A DNA stretch of 64,000 nt. Source: a virus. The DNA is taken from IMG/VR virus record IMGVR_UViG_3300042865_000182, positions 1-64,000 of that record; one strand, 5' to 3'. Under the pieces are notes generated by a model. It made no database searches. It saw only the letters and a program-made list of their open reading frames with translations, and had not been told where the DNA came from. Positions within the stretch are counted from its first letter, which is position 1. Each line of letters begins with the position of its first letter. Positions 46,805 to 57,500 of this stretch are shown in pieces. Position numbers and translations under genes: made by a program.

Positions 46805-48321
46805 TGACTAATTTTAAAAAAGGTGGTCCATTACAGAATAGTAATATATTTGCTACCAATAGATTATTTGTAAAAAATCCACTGTTTAAAAAAAGAAAAA
46901 AGAAAAGAGCCCCTGGAGTTTATAATCCAACAGCTAAGTTTAGATATGATGAAGGAGGACCTATATCATTTGATTATGATGATACACTGAGCACAGATAG
47001 AGGATTGGATATAGCCCAGAACATATCTAATAAGGATAAGTATATTATATCTGCTAGAGATACTGTTACACCCGAAATGATTGATAGAGCTTTGGCTGTT
47101 GGCATAAGCCCTGGTAAAATATTTGCTACCGGTTCAGATAAAGCTAAGATAGCTAAAGTAAAAGAACTAGGTGCTAAGCATGTTGATAATAAATCTAGTG
47201 TAGTTAAAGCACTTGGTAAACAAGGACAACAATTTAAAAAAGGTGGTATCCCCAAAGATATCTCTATACCACAGTTAAATCAGTTTGTAGAAGGAGGTGC
47301 ACCTGGTGACTTAGAAAAAATATTAAAAGACTTAGATGCAAAACTTGCTAATAATGAGATTACACAAAAACAATATGAGTATTTAAAAAACAAAGCAATT
47401 GACTATTATAATATCCAAAATAAATTAAATTTTGCAAAAAAACAATTAATAAGCAATGAAATATCTGGTGATAAATTTCAAGAAACATATGATGCATTAA
47501 AAAAAGACTATGGAGAAAAATACAATAAAGAGGGTATTACTTGTGGGGTAAATATGAAAAATTGTCCAAAAGATGAAGAACTTGAAAATTTATATCCTAC
47601 TATTACTCAACAAGTTGTAACTGAAACTCCTGTAGTTAGTAATGAAGTTCCTATTATTAATAATGAAATACCTGTAATTAGTAATGAAGTTTTAACAGAA
47701 CCAGAGACAGTTGAAACAGTAGAAGAAAAAATAAAAAGACCTGAATTAGAAGTACCAAGTATTGCTCCATACAATTTTCCAGGAGCAACACAACATACAA
47801 AAAAGAAAAAATATTTAGATTTTAGACTAAATCAAAGATATAATAAAACTTCACCAGTAGTAATTCAAGAAAAAATAGTAAGTAGAAAAGATGATCCTTT
47901 ATTAAGATTTATTAGTGGTTATGACAGAGAAAAAGGTACTCCTAAATTATATAAGTCACATAAAGATTGGAGTGAAAGATATCATGATGCTATAAGGCAA
48001 ATTCAGGAAGATCCTGAAAATGCAGAAAATGTAAGGTTTCCAGGATTTCGTGGTTCACCTCTTGCAAGTTGGAAAGACTATAAAGCAAGAAGAGAATATA
48101 AAAAAGATTGGAAAGATTATATTCAAAATGAAGTGCCTCAAATTATAGAAAGAAATAAACAAGCATTAGAAGATTACCAAAATCAATTGCAACAACAAAA
48201 AAATGGTGGATCAACAGATGATTATATAGAAGTAGATATACCAAAAGAACAAATACAATGGTACATAGACCAAGGATACAGAGTAGAGCCAGTAAGTAAA
48301 CTTAAAAAGTTTATTGGTTAA
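46804..48321 (+). CDS. Virion protein with HAD-phosphatase-like domain, 505 aa
   Basis: Between Gly-Gly motifs (FKKGGPL, YDEGGPI, FKKGGIP, FVEGGAP, QKNGGST) lies a HAD-like core. Motif I is ISFDYDDTLS (D57, D59, T61), motif II IISAR (S83), motif III lysines about 113-118 (SDKAKIAKVKELG) and motif IV HVDNKSS (D128). All HAD motifs are present but short, with no cap domain. The C-terminus YIEVDIPKEQIQWYIDQGYR is also found, diverged, at the end of the 48357 protein. Substrate and role are unknown. Confidence 0.7.
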   Translation: MTNFKKGGPLQNSNIFATNRLFVKNPLFKKRKKKRAPGVYNPTAKFRYDEGGPISFDYDDTLSTDRGLDIAQNISNKDKYIISARDTVTPEMIDRALAVGISPGKIFATGSDKAKIAKVKELGAKHVDNKSSVVKALGKQGQQFKKGGIPKDISIPQLNQFVEGGAPGDLEKILKDLDAKLANNEITQKQYEYLKNKAIDYYNIQNKLNFAKKQLISNEISGDKFQETYDALKKDYGEKYNKEGITCGVNMKNCPKDEELENLYPTITQQVVTETPVVSNEVPIINNEIPVISNEVLTEPETVETVEEKIKRPELEVPSIAPYNFPGATQHTKKKKYLDFRLNQRYNKTSPVVIQEKIVSRKDDPLLRFISGYDREKGTPKLYKSHKDWSERYHDAIRQIQEDPENAENVRFPGFRGSPLASWKDYKARREYKKDWKDYIQNEVPQIIERNKQALEDYQNQLQQQKNGGSTDDYIEVDIPKEQIQWYIDQGYRVEPVSKLKKFIG

Positions 48322-48333
48322 TTTAAAATTTAG

Positions 48334-48348
48334 TATATTTAATTATAA
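48334..48348 (+). promoter_or_regulatory. Possible late-type promoter element
   Basis: TATATTTAATTATAA after TTTAAAATTTAG, 23 bases before the ATG at 48357. It is weaker than the copies at 9256, 13724 and 32030. Confidence 0.4.
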
Positions 48349-48356
48349 GCAATAGC

Positions 48357-51300
48357 ATGAAAGTTAGAATATATAAAACACCGGACAGTAAAGGAAAGCT
48401 TGTAAAAGCCAAGAAAGGTATGTCTGTTAATATAAATGAGGAGATTAAAAGAAAGATTGCAGAAGGTAAAGAGCCTGAGATCATTATATATGAATTAGCA
48501 GAATTTGGTTTATCAAGACCAGAAGCACAAAGAAAAGTAAATAGATATTATGATCTTCTTGGGGATGATGAGTATGCTGAAGATGAAGTAGTTGCACCTT
48601 ATGATGATACAGTTGAAGATGAAGTAGTACAAACTCCAGAAGAAGATGAACCAGATAATGCTGCTATTTATGATTACTATGGTGGTGATAATCAAGGACT
48701 TGATGTAGTTAATGATGGTGCTGATGATGAAGATGAAGAAGATGATATGGCAAGATATGGTGGACAGTATGCAGAAGGTGGACAGTTTGCTCCAGGAAGT
48801 ATTATACCTGAACCAAAGAAACCATATTTTATAGGAATGGATGCTGAACCTTATGATAATGCTTATGCCTTTGGTGGAAACACATATGGTTTTGGTGGAC
48901 CTGGTGATGGTGATAAAAGACGTAGTTTTTATGATACAGCTGTAACTGACTACAAACAATGGTTAACCAATCCAGCAGCATGGCAAGAAGATCCTGAAAT
49001 GTTGGCTCCTGATGGAAAAACATTAAATCTATGTTTAGATTGTATGGACATGGATTGGAATAATGAGCAAGATATAAGAGATGCCCATAGATTAATTGAA
49101 GAAGGTTACTCAACTGGGACACATAGAAATCAAGAACTATTTGATGCAGGTCTAAAAAAATATGGTTTACAAACTCCTGTATGGTCATCTAAAAAACAAA
49201 TTAGTGAAAATAAATTTGGTGGTTTAACCAAAAACCAATATGTTAATAAAAGAATCAAAGAACTTAGAAAAGCTGCACAAGGTGATGAAGTTCAAAATAA
49301 TGAAACTAATATATCTCCAAGAGGCACAATAGATAGTCCTTCTGGATTCACTAGTCCAGAAAAAAACTTAGCTTCAATTATAAAGCAAACCGGTAATAAT
49401 GCTTTGTTAAAACAACAAGCTGAAAATGAATATCAACAATATCAAAATTCAACTATGGGTCAAGATTTTAATGGTAAGTTTCTATTTGGTGGTAGAAACA
49501 GAAAAATAAAAAGAGCTAACAGAGCAATGTTTGGAACACCAATAGCACTACCAGGTGTAGACGTTAATTATGAATTTGGACCATTAGGTGGTTTAAGAAA
49601 AGCTGAAGCTAAATGGGATTTAGATGCTATTGGAGATTTGGCTAAATTTTTACCAGGAGCTGTTGGTATGTTTCCAGGTATGATGGGTGGATTTAATCCA
49701 GCTATGATGCAATATAAAAAAGTAAGTTATCCTGCACAGATTAGAAAAAAAGTTATTTCTGAAATTAATAAAGAAGCTTTAAATGATGTAGCTAAACAAA
49801 ATCCTAATTCTGAAGCTGCTCAAAAAAGTAATAATCCTATACCAACTACAGTAGAATCTAGCACACAACTTAATCCAAAATCATATTTAAATTATGGTAC
49901 CGGTCCTGGATCTGGAATGGGTAGAATGCATTTGGATGATATGGATTTATATGAACAAGAACACGGTGGTTTTGTAAATACAGAAACAATGGATCCAAAT
50001 ATGCTTGCTAAGTTTATTTATGGTGGTGATGAATATGCTTATGGTGGTGATGTGATACCAAAAGCTGCACCGGGTATGATGGTTGGTAATACACAAAACC
50101 CATTAGCTTTACAGAATTATATTGCTAACCATTTAAAGTATCATAATTATGGACAGAGACAGAAACAAGCTGTTCAACAACCTAATACTACTCAGGGTGT
50201 AAATCCATTTATGCAATACATGCAAATGATGCAAGGTCAACAGGGTAATCCATATATGGGAAGTCAAATGATGTTTAATCCATATATGAATAATGCTTTT
50301 GGTAATCAACAATTTTGGACAGGTAGACCACAAAGATTAGGTTTTGGTCTTACTAGAGACTTTAATTACACTAATGCTTTTTCTCCTGTTAATTGGCAAG
50401 TACCTGAAGGGACAAAAAAAATTACAGAAAAAGTTTATAAAGATAGAGGTAAATGGTATAATCCTTTTGATACAAAAAGAATTAGAGAATGGTATGCAGA
50501 TGGAACAGAAGGTGAAGCGAATGACTTGATAAACAAACAAGGATCTGGTACTAATATTAAAACAGATACTACACCAAAACAATCACAAGCTTCTAAATAT
50601 GGATACAGTGATGAAGATTGGGCTAATTTAACATGGGATCAACAGACAGCTATAATGAATGCTGCAGATAGTTCTCCAGATAAAATGTCCACAAGAGCTG
50701 CTTCACAAATCCCTACTTCAGTGTCTGGATTAGCTCCTGAATCATTATCGGCAAGTGGTGTTAATCAATCTAAAAGTGCAACTGGAGTGGGTGCTAAATT
50801 ATCTGGATCTGGCATATCATCAATATATGAACCAGAAGTAACAACTCCTAATTCATATGTATCATCACCAGCTACACAACAAACAACTACTCAAGGTAGT
50901 GGTAGCATGTATCCGGCTGGTCAAAGATCTACTTCTGGTATTTCATCTGTTTATGAACCAGAAGAAACTGTACCTAATTCATACACAGGCTCTTCACAAA
51001 CTTCAAGCCGTCCTCAACAATATAACACATTATATCCGGCAGGTACAAGGTCAACTACTGGAATTGATTCAACATATGAAGTTGATGCTAATGTTTCTAA
51101 TGCAAATACAGTATCTAAACCAGTTGCACCAGCAGCATCTGTTATTGCAAAACCAATGACAGATCCTAAGTATATACCAACAGCTGAAGATTTTCAATAT
51201 GATTCAGAAGGAATACCTGCACCTAATACTAATGTTAATAGTAATCAGAACTATGATGAAAATTTCTTAGAAGAATTACCAATGGCATACGGTGGTTATA

Positions 51301-51824
51301 TGGCTTATGGAGGTTATATACCTGAGTATATGGCTTATGGTGGATATATGCCAATGGCTAAATCAGGAATCACTGCAGGTAAACCAGAATTTGAAGACCC
51401 TAATCTTATTGGTAGAGTAGTAGAACAATCTGCATATACATTTAAACCTGGACAAATGGCAACAGACTTATTTAGCAGTCCATCTAGTTTAACAGGTTTA
51501 ACTACTAATATATTAAATGCTAGAGATCAAGCTAAAAAAATGGATCAAGCTGCTCAAAGAAATAGAACATTTGATGCTGCAACTGCTAACACAGGTCAAT
51601 CAGGATTTGGTTCTGCTGAAAGAAAAGGATCAGACTTAATGGCAAGCGGTACTTATACTCAATATGGAACTACACCTGGACAACAAGGCTATGAAGGTGG
51701 TCTATATGGTAAAAAAGGTGGCTCTATGAATACACAATATGCTAAAGGTAAAGTTTACAGTTTAACCATGGAACAAATAAAAGCTATTGAAGCTGCCGGA
51801 GGTAAAATAGAATATATAAAATAA
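48357..51824 (+). CDS. Large virion protein with Gly-Gly motifs and tandem repeats, 1155 aa
   Basis: N-terminus KVRIYKTPDSKGKLVKAKKG. A helix-turn region follows (EFGLSRPEAQRKVNRYYDLL), then a very acidic linker (DDEDEEDD). GG units include RYGGQYAEGGQF, YGGDEYAYGGD and MAYGGYMAYGGY. A three-copy repeat (ISSIYEPE..., ISSVYEPE..., IDSTYEVD...) occupies about 50811-51110. The C-terminus is KVYSLTMEQIKAIEAAGGKI. It is probably a flexible interior (cargo) or surface protein of the virion. Confidence 0.7.
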   Translation: MKVRIYKTPDSKGKLVKAKKGMSVNINEEIKRKIAEGKEPEIIIYELAEFGLSRPEAQRKVNRYYDLLGDDEYAEDEVVAPYDDTVEDEVVQTPEEDEPDNAAIYDYYGGDNQGLDVVNDGADDEDEEDDMARYGGQYAEGGQFAPGSIIPEPKKPYFIGMDAEPYDNAYAFGGNTYGFGGPGDGDKRRSFYDTAVTDYKQWLTNPAAWQEDPEMLAPDGKTLNLCLDCMDMDWNNEQDIRDAHRLIEEGYSTGTHRNQELFDAGLKKYGLQTPVWSSKKQISENKFGGLTKNQYVNKRIKELRKAAQGDEVQNNETNISPRGTIDSPSGFTSPEKNLASIIKQTGNNALLKQQAENEYQQYQNSTMGQDFNGKFLFGGRNRKIKRANRAMFGTPIALPGVDVNYEFGPLGGLRKAEAKWDLDAIGDLAKFLPGAVGMFPGMMGGFNPAMMQYKKVSYPAQIRKKVISEINKEALNDVAKQNPNSEAAQKSNNPIPTTVESSTQLNPKSYLNYGTGPGSGMGRMHLDDMDLYEQEHGGFVNTETMDPNMLAKFIYGGDEYAYGGDVIPKAAPGMMVGNTQNPLALQNYIANHLKYHNYGQRQKQAVQQPNTTQGVNPFMQYMQMMQGQQGNPYMGSQMMFNPYMNNAFGNQQFWTGRPQRLGFGLTRDFNYTNAFSPVNWQVPEGTKKITEKVYKDRGKWYNPFDTKRIREWYADGTEGEANDLINKQGSGTNIKTDTTPKQSQASKYGYSDEDWANLTWDQQTAIMNAADSSPDKMSTRAASQIPTSVSGLAPESLSASGVNQSKSATGVGAKLSGSGISSIYEPEVTTPNSYVSSPATQQTTTQGSGSMYPAGQRSTSGISSVYEPEETVPNSYTGSSQTSSRPQQYNTLYPAGTRSTTGIDSTYEVDANVSNANTVSKPVAPAASVIAKPMTDPKYIPTAEDFQYDSEGIPAPNTNVNSNQNYDENFLEELPMAYGGYMAYGGYIPEYMAYGGYMPMAKSGITAGKPEFEDPNLIGRVVEQSAYTFKPGQMATDLFSSPSSLTGLTTNILNARDQAKKMDQAAQRNRTFDAATANTGQSGFGSAERKGSDLMASGTYTQYGTTPGQQGYEGGLYGKKGGSMNTQYAKGKVYSLTMEQIKAIEAAGGKIEYIK

Positions 51825-51829
51825 TCAAC

Positions 51830-54469
51830 ATGAGATACAGAGTTAAAATAACAGAAGCTCCTGAATTATTCAAAGTAAAAATAACTCAGCCTCCAAAAGC
51901 AAAAACAGGTTATCAAATTGAGGGATCATTGGCTAATGATCTTTCTGCATTTGGTGGTGGTAATCTAAAACTTACAGAACCTAAAGCTGTAGCTACTAAA
52001 ACTATTACTAAGGTGCCTAGAGATCAAGCTAACTTAGAAGCTGAAGGTGGAGAAACTGTATTAACATTTGATCCATCTGGATATCCTTTATTTTATGAAA
52101 TAAAAGGTCCTAGACATAGTGCTAATGGTGTTCCATTAAATCTTCCGGATGATAGTTTTATATTTAGTGATACTAAAGAAATGATAATTAAGGATCCTGT
52201 TATTCTTAAAATGTTTAATAAATCACCTAAAAAAGGATATACTCCAGCAGATTTATCTAAACAATTTTTATCATTAAATAAATATAGAATGACTATGCAG
52301 GATCCTACTTCAGATAAAGTAGAGATAAAAACTGCAGAGTTAATGATAAAGAAAAGTATTATTAAACTAGGAGCATTAGCATTAGCTCAGGAAGCTAAGA
52401 AAGGATTCCCACAAGGTATTCCAGCTGTAGCTAAACAATATATGGAAGCTAATGGTATTACTGAACAAGATATACTACCAGATCAACCAGAACAAGAATC
52501 ACCAGCACAAGCAGGTCAAGCTATTGATATGGGTCAGGCTATGGCAGAAGGAGCACCTCAACAAGCTATTGAAGCTAATGAACCTCCAATGATGCCAGAT
52601 GGTTCTCCTGTTGCAATGCCTGAAGAACAAATGATGCAACAACAACCCCCAATGCAACCAGGTATGAAACATGGTGGAATGTTAAGACACGCTAATAAAG
52701 GTTTACAAGTTGCATTAAATAAAATCACAGTTAGTGTAAAAAATGCTCTTGATCAAGGAAAAGAAATGGAAGATATCCTTCTTGAGCTTATACAAAGTAA
52801 TGTAACCCCAGAAGATCTAATTACAGTATTGGGTAATCTTGCTATTCCAGAAATGAAGGCAAAAGAAATGGTTACAGATGCACTTAATACCTTACAAGAA
52901 CAAGCTGCTCAACAAAGACAAATGATGGCTCAGCAACAAGCAGCTCAAATGGGACAACAACCAGGAATGCAAGCTCCACAACAAGGACAACCTTCTCCAG
53001 AGCAAATGATGGCTATGGCTCAACAGATGCCACAAGAACAAATGCAACAAGCTCCTATGGCTATGTATGGAATGTCTATGGGTGGTTATAATATGCCTTT
53101 CTATAACAATCCTAATGAAATGGCTTATGGTGGTTTTTTAAGAGAAGCAGGTAATGGTGAAATTGTAAAAGGTAAAAAAGGTGACGTATCTGCAACAAAA
53201 AAAAGTAAAGCTGAATTTGAATCTTATAAAGGAACTCCAACTACTACAGCTAGTGGTAAAAAAGCTAAATACTTATTTGAATCTAACCCTGAAAGAGTTA
53301 GAAAAGATCAAGCGATAACTAATGCTGGAAATCCCGCAAACTTTAATAGAGGTGCTTGGGAAAAAACTTTATGTGATGAAATAAAAGGCGGATCAACAGT
53401 TGATGATATTTTAAAAAGACACTATAGCGGTCAAGAAGCTTATAGAGCGCAAGTACTAAGCATGTTTGCTGATTGTTTCAAAGAAGCTGAAGAAAAGTTT
53501 AAAGAAAGAGAAGAAGCAATTTACTTAGATGAAGAACCTGTTACAACAACTACTACTGAAGAAGAAGAATGTGTATGTACTGATCCTATGACAGGTCAAG
53601 AAACTGTATTTCCTAAAAATGCTGATGGTACTTGTACTCCATGTGAAGCATATCAAATGGAAGAAAGCCAAATGCAGATGCCTGGGCAAATGAAACCAAG
53701 AGGATTACAGTATCTTCCTGAAGATAAGTTAAATCTTGGCATTGCCTTAGCTCAAAGATATGAAAATCTTCCTCCTATAATGGGTAAAGCTCCTGGTGTT
53801 AGAGAACAAGCTGAAAGAGTTGATTATATGGGTCAAGCTGAATTAGCAAAAGGTATGACACAAGGTACTATAAATGCAATTCAAAAAATGGCTGCTAATA
53901 ATCCTGGCGGAGCTTTAGCTGCTATGTTTGCAGCACAAAGAGGATCTCAAGGAGACATAATTAACTTAGCATCTCAAACAAATGCACAGAATGCAGATAG
54001 AGCCACAGCTTTAAATAAAGCAAATACACAACATCAGTGGAATCAATTACTATTAGATAAAGATGCATCTGATATATATAACCAAAGACAAGCAACTTGG
54101 GCAAGTAATAAAGCACAAGATTTTAGTAATTACTGGGCTAATGTAGGTGATAAATTTGCTAAGATGAAAGGTAATGCTAGAACACTTGCTGCTGTTAATG
54201 AAGCTCAAGGTATGAAATGGAATATTGATCCTATTACAGGTGAAGAGTATTATGTTAATGCAAATAATAAAGTTATTACACCAGAGAAACCTGCTGAAGA
54301 TTTTGCAACAAAAATGGCAAGATTTAAAGCTATGGGTATTACTGATAATTCAGATGTATTAAGAGCAATGGATCTTGAAAGAAAAATGAATGTAACTAAG
54401 TTTGGTGGTATAGCATATAAAAATGGAGGTTATGTTTATGCTGATATTTTATATCCATTTATACTGTGA
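51830..54469 (+). CDS. Large virion protein with Gln/Met-rich linkers, 879 aa
   Basis: N-terminus RVKITEAPELFKVKITQPPK, AKTGYQIEG. A conserved-looking domain follows (LTFDPSGYPLFYEIKGPRHS, ...NLPDDSFIFSDTKEM). Pro/Gln/Met-rich linkers (MPEEQMMQQQPPMQPGMKHG) and GG units (GMKHGGML, MAYGGFL, KFGGIAYKNGG) are present, and a CVCTDPMTGQ...CTPC stretch may bind metal. I recall the 'GPRHS...LPDDSFIFSDT' block from structural proteins of environmental phages. Probably an internal cargo or ejected protein. Confidence 0.7.
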   Translation: MRYRVKITEAPELFKVKITQPPKAKTGYQIEGSLANDLSAFGGGNLKLTEPKAVATKTITKVPRDQANLEAEGGETVLTFDPSGYPLFYEIKGPRHSANGVPLNLPDDSFIFSDTKEMIIKDPVILKMFNKSPKKGYTPADLSKQFLSLNKYRMTMQDPTSDKVEIKTAELMIKKSIIKLGALALAQEAKKGFPQGIPAVAKQYMEANGITEQDILPDQPEQESPAQAGQAIDMGQAMAEGAPQQAIEANEPPMMPDGSPVAMPEEQMMQQQPPMQPGMKHGGMLRHANKGLQVALNKITVSVKNALDQGKEMEDILLELIQSNVTPEDLITVLGNLAIPEMKAKEMVTDALNTLQEQAAQQRQMMAQQQAAQMGQQPGMQAPQQGQPSPEQMMAMAQQMPQEQMQQAPMAMYGMSMGGYNMPFYNNPNEMAYGGFLREAGNGEIVKGKKGDVSATKKSKAEFESYKGTPTTTASGKKAKYLFESNPERVRKDQAITNAGNPANFNRGAWEKTLCDEIKGGSTVDDILKRHYSGQEAYRAQVLSMFADCFKEAEEKFKEREEAIYLDEEPVTTTTTEEEECVCTDPMTGQETVFPKNADGTCTPCEAYQMEESQMQMPGQMKPRGLQYLPEDKLNLGIALAQRYENLPPIMGKAPGVREQAERVDYMGQAELAKGMTQGTINAIQKMAANNPGGALAAMFAAQRGSQGDIINLASQTNAQNADRATALNKANTQHQWNQLLLDKDASDIYNQRQATWASNKAQDFSNYWANVGDKFAKMKGNARTLAAVNEAQGMKWNIDPITGEEYYVNANNKVITPEKPAEDFATKMARFKAMGITDNSDVLRAMDLERKMNVTKFGGIAYKNGGYVYADILYPFIL

Positions 54470-54512
54470 TAAACTTAACAGGTTTATTAAACTTATAAAA
54501 TTTTAATAGTTT

Positions 54513-54531
54513 TACAATATAGAATTATAAA
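54513..54531 (+). promoter_or_regulatory. Weak late-type element
   Basis: CAATATAGAATTATAAAC after AGTTTTA, just before the ATG at 54535. It is similar to the AGTATATATTTATAAAC part of the best copy. Confidence 0.3.
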
Positions 54532-54534
54532 CAT

Positions 54535-57500
54535 ATGGGTACCTATTTACAAGGAGTTCAATCTATAATACCATCTATTCAACCACATGATACTGGATTG
54601 AATATGGTTGCTAATTTATTGCAACTTAAGCAAAATCAATATGATTCAAATTATAAGCAGTTAAACAAAATGTATGGTCAGTTTTATTATGCTGATCTTA
54701 CAAGAGATGACAATATTAAAAGGAGAGATGCAACAGTTCAACAAATTGACTTAGACTTAAAAAGAATAGCAGGTTTAGATTTATCTTCTGAACAAAATGT
54801 GCAACAAGCTATGCAAGTATTTAAGCCTTTCTATGAAGATGGTGCTTTAATGAAAGATATGGCTTGGACAAAAAACTTTAATAATACATATGGTGCTGCA
54901 GAAGGTTTGCTTAAAAGTGATGATGAGAAAGCTAGAAAACAGTATTGGGATGATGGTATAAGAGAATTACAATATAGGAGAGAGGAATTTAAGAATGCTA
55001 CTCCCGAAGAAGCAATGGGTGCTGGTAATGTAGTTTATACTCCATATATAAATGTAGCTGAGAAAACTAGAGAGCTTGCAAAAAAAGCTGGTTTATCATT
55101 TGAAAAAACTAGCATGAGTGCAGATGGTAAGTGGATACTTAAAAATAAAAATGGACAACTTCTTGTTGAACCCTTATCTAATTTATTTGAAGCTGAGTTA
55201 GGAAGAGATCCAGCAGTACAAGCTGTGTATAAAACACAGGCATATGTAAATCGTAAAGATTTTGCAAGAGGTGAAGCAGGTAAGTTTGGTGGAGAGAGAG
55301 AGGCTGAAATGGAATATTTAAGAGATGCCTATGGTAAAATGAAAAAAATTACAGAAAATAGACATGCTGATAAACAAGCCAATGCTAAAGTCTATGATTC
55401 TCAAATTGCAGATATACAAAAACAAATAAAACAACGAGGGTCAGATCCTTTATTAGAAAGAGAACTTGAAAAATATCAAGAAGCAAAAAAAGTTAATGAT
55501 GAGATATTAGGTAAATTAGATGAACAATTAAATCAATTTAACAATGCATACTCAAGCAGTGGTAACACAAGTACTGGTCAATTTCAAAATCCTTATAAGG
55601 ATATAAATCAACTTAGAAATGTAGTTGATGGCAACATGGCTAACATGTTAATGAATGAAGACTTAATGAATGCTGCTACAACTTTAGCATATACAGATGC
55701 TAAAGAAGACTTTAAAGAAAATCCATATGCTGTATTAGATGTTAAGCATGCACATCAAATGTCTGAGATAAATGCAGCAGGTTCTTGGAGATATCAAACT
55801 GAACAATTAAAAGCTCAAAGTAGATTACAAGCAATACAAGCCAAGGCTTATTATGATGAGTTTACTTATAGTGGAGAAAAGAAAGCTGCTAAAGCGTCAT
55901 CTTCAAGCTCTTCTGGTAAAAGTTTATCATACCAAGATGTTGCAACAGCTAACTTAACTATAAAAAATCCTGATGCATCTGAAGAAGATAAAAAAGAAGC
56001 TAGAGAAACAATAATTAAATTTGAAAAACAAGAACAAAAAGAACAAGAAGGTTCATTTAAAACTAAAGACAGAGAAAGTGCAACTGTATTACCTGGTCAA
56101 AATACACTTGATTTAGCTACAAAAGGTGGTACTACTATGTTTGATGCACAAGGTAAACCTGCTATGGTAGCTTTAATCAACATGTATAAAAAACAAATGG
56201 CTGCTGATTTAATGACAAAACAACAATTTGCACAAGCAATGGGTCTTAATTCTCATGTATTAAATGAAGGTCAATTAAAAAGTCCAGCATATCAAGGTAA
56301 AGGTGAGGGTGGATTACCATCATATACAGAAATGCATGAGTTAGCAACAAATCCAGATAAGTTATTAGAAAAGGTAAATTCTAAAAATGGCTTTGAGTAT
56401 ATCATGACTATGACTAATATGAAAAAAGCACCAACTGTTGTAACCAGCCCGACTAAAAAAATTGACCCTTATCTTGAAGCTGATGCAAAGAAAAGAGGTT
56501 ATGCTATTTACACTAGAGATGCATCAGGTAAAACAAATCTTTATAAAGACTATAGTCCACAAAATAATGCATATTCAAGAAACCCAGAGTTTAATTATTT
56601 AAACACTGTTATATCTAATGGTGCAAAATACATAAATACAAATCCAAAAAATACTCCAGTTCAAGAAGCACTTGATCAAGGACTTGGTCAAAAACTTGTA
56701 AATGCAAATCTTATTACAGATAACATGCAGGATTACAAGAACTATAGAGATAAAAGTAAACAAGCTGTAATAGATCATATGTATGGCAAGCTTGAGAAAG
56801 ATCCTGAAATGATTAAAAATTTTGGGACACCAATCTTTAAGAATGGTAAATATACAGGAACTGATATGAGTAGATTAAGAGAGGAGTTGGAAAATATGTA
56901 TACTTACTCTGGTAATCTTAATACTGACTATAAACCAAAAACTAACTATCAATTAGAAGCTGAAAGAGAAAGATATGTAAGAAATACACCTTTGTCAACA
57001 GGTAAAAGTGTATTAGGTGTTCCTGATTGGAGACGTACAATATATTCTCAAGATAAATTTGCTGCAGCAATTGAACAAGCAGGAGAAGATGCAGCTGGAG
57101 GTGGTAATTATTATAATTTAAAAGATATTGATAAAACAGAAAAAGATGTAAGTGAAGGGCTTTCTAGTAAATTTGCTACCGAATTTGCAAATAGTATAAG
57201 AGCTATTTACAAAGATGAAGCAATGACAAAAGAAGGTACAGCAATTGATGTAACTAGTAATATTCCTGTCCCAGGATTTAGACAAGTTTCTGATGGATCT
57301 GGTGTGGGTATGTTAGGTTTATCCACAACAGTAAACTTAGCCGCAAACACAGATGGTACTCAAGCATTTTATCAATTTTTAAATAACTGGGATAATCTTA
57401 AAAATAATCTTGATGGTTTAGAAAGTGTAATCAGCTTTAAAGGAACAACTGTAACTGGTTTTAATTCTGGTAAAGTTGATGAAGATAAAAAATTTGCTGA

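Noticed and set aside
46954-47210. HAD-like segment as an independent gene
   Set aside because: No start codon or stop separates it, and the frame is continuous with GG motifs on both sides.
48513-49188. Long antisense frames opposite the 1155-residue protein gene
   Set aside because: They are Ile/Ser/His-rich mirrors of the Asp/Glu/Tyr-rich sense codons, a known artefact of AT-rich genes.
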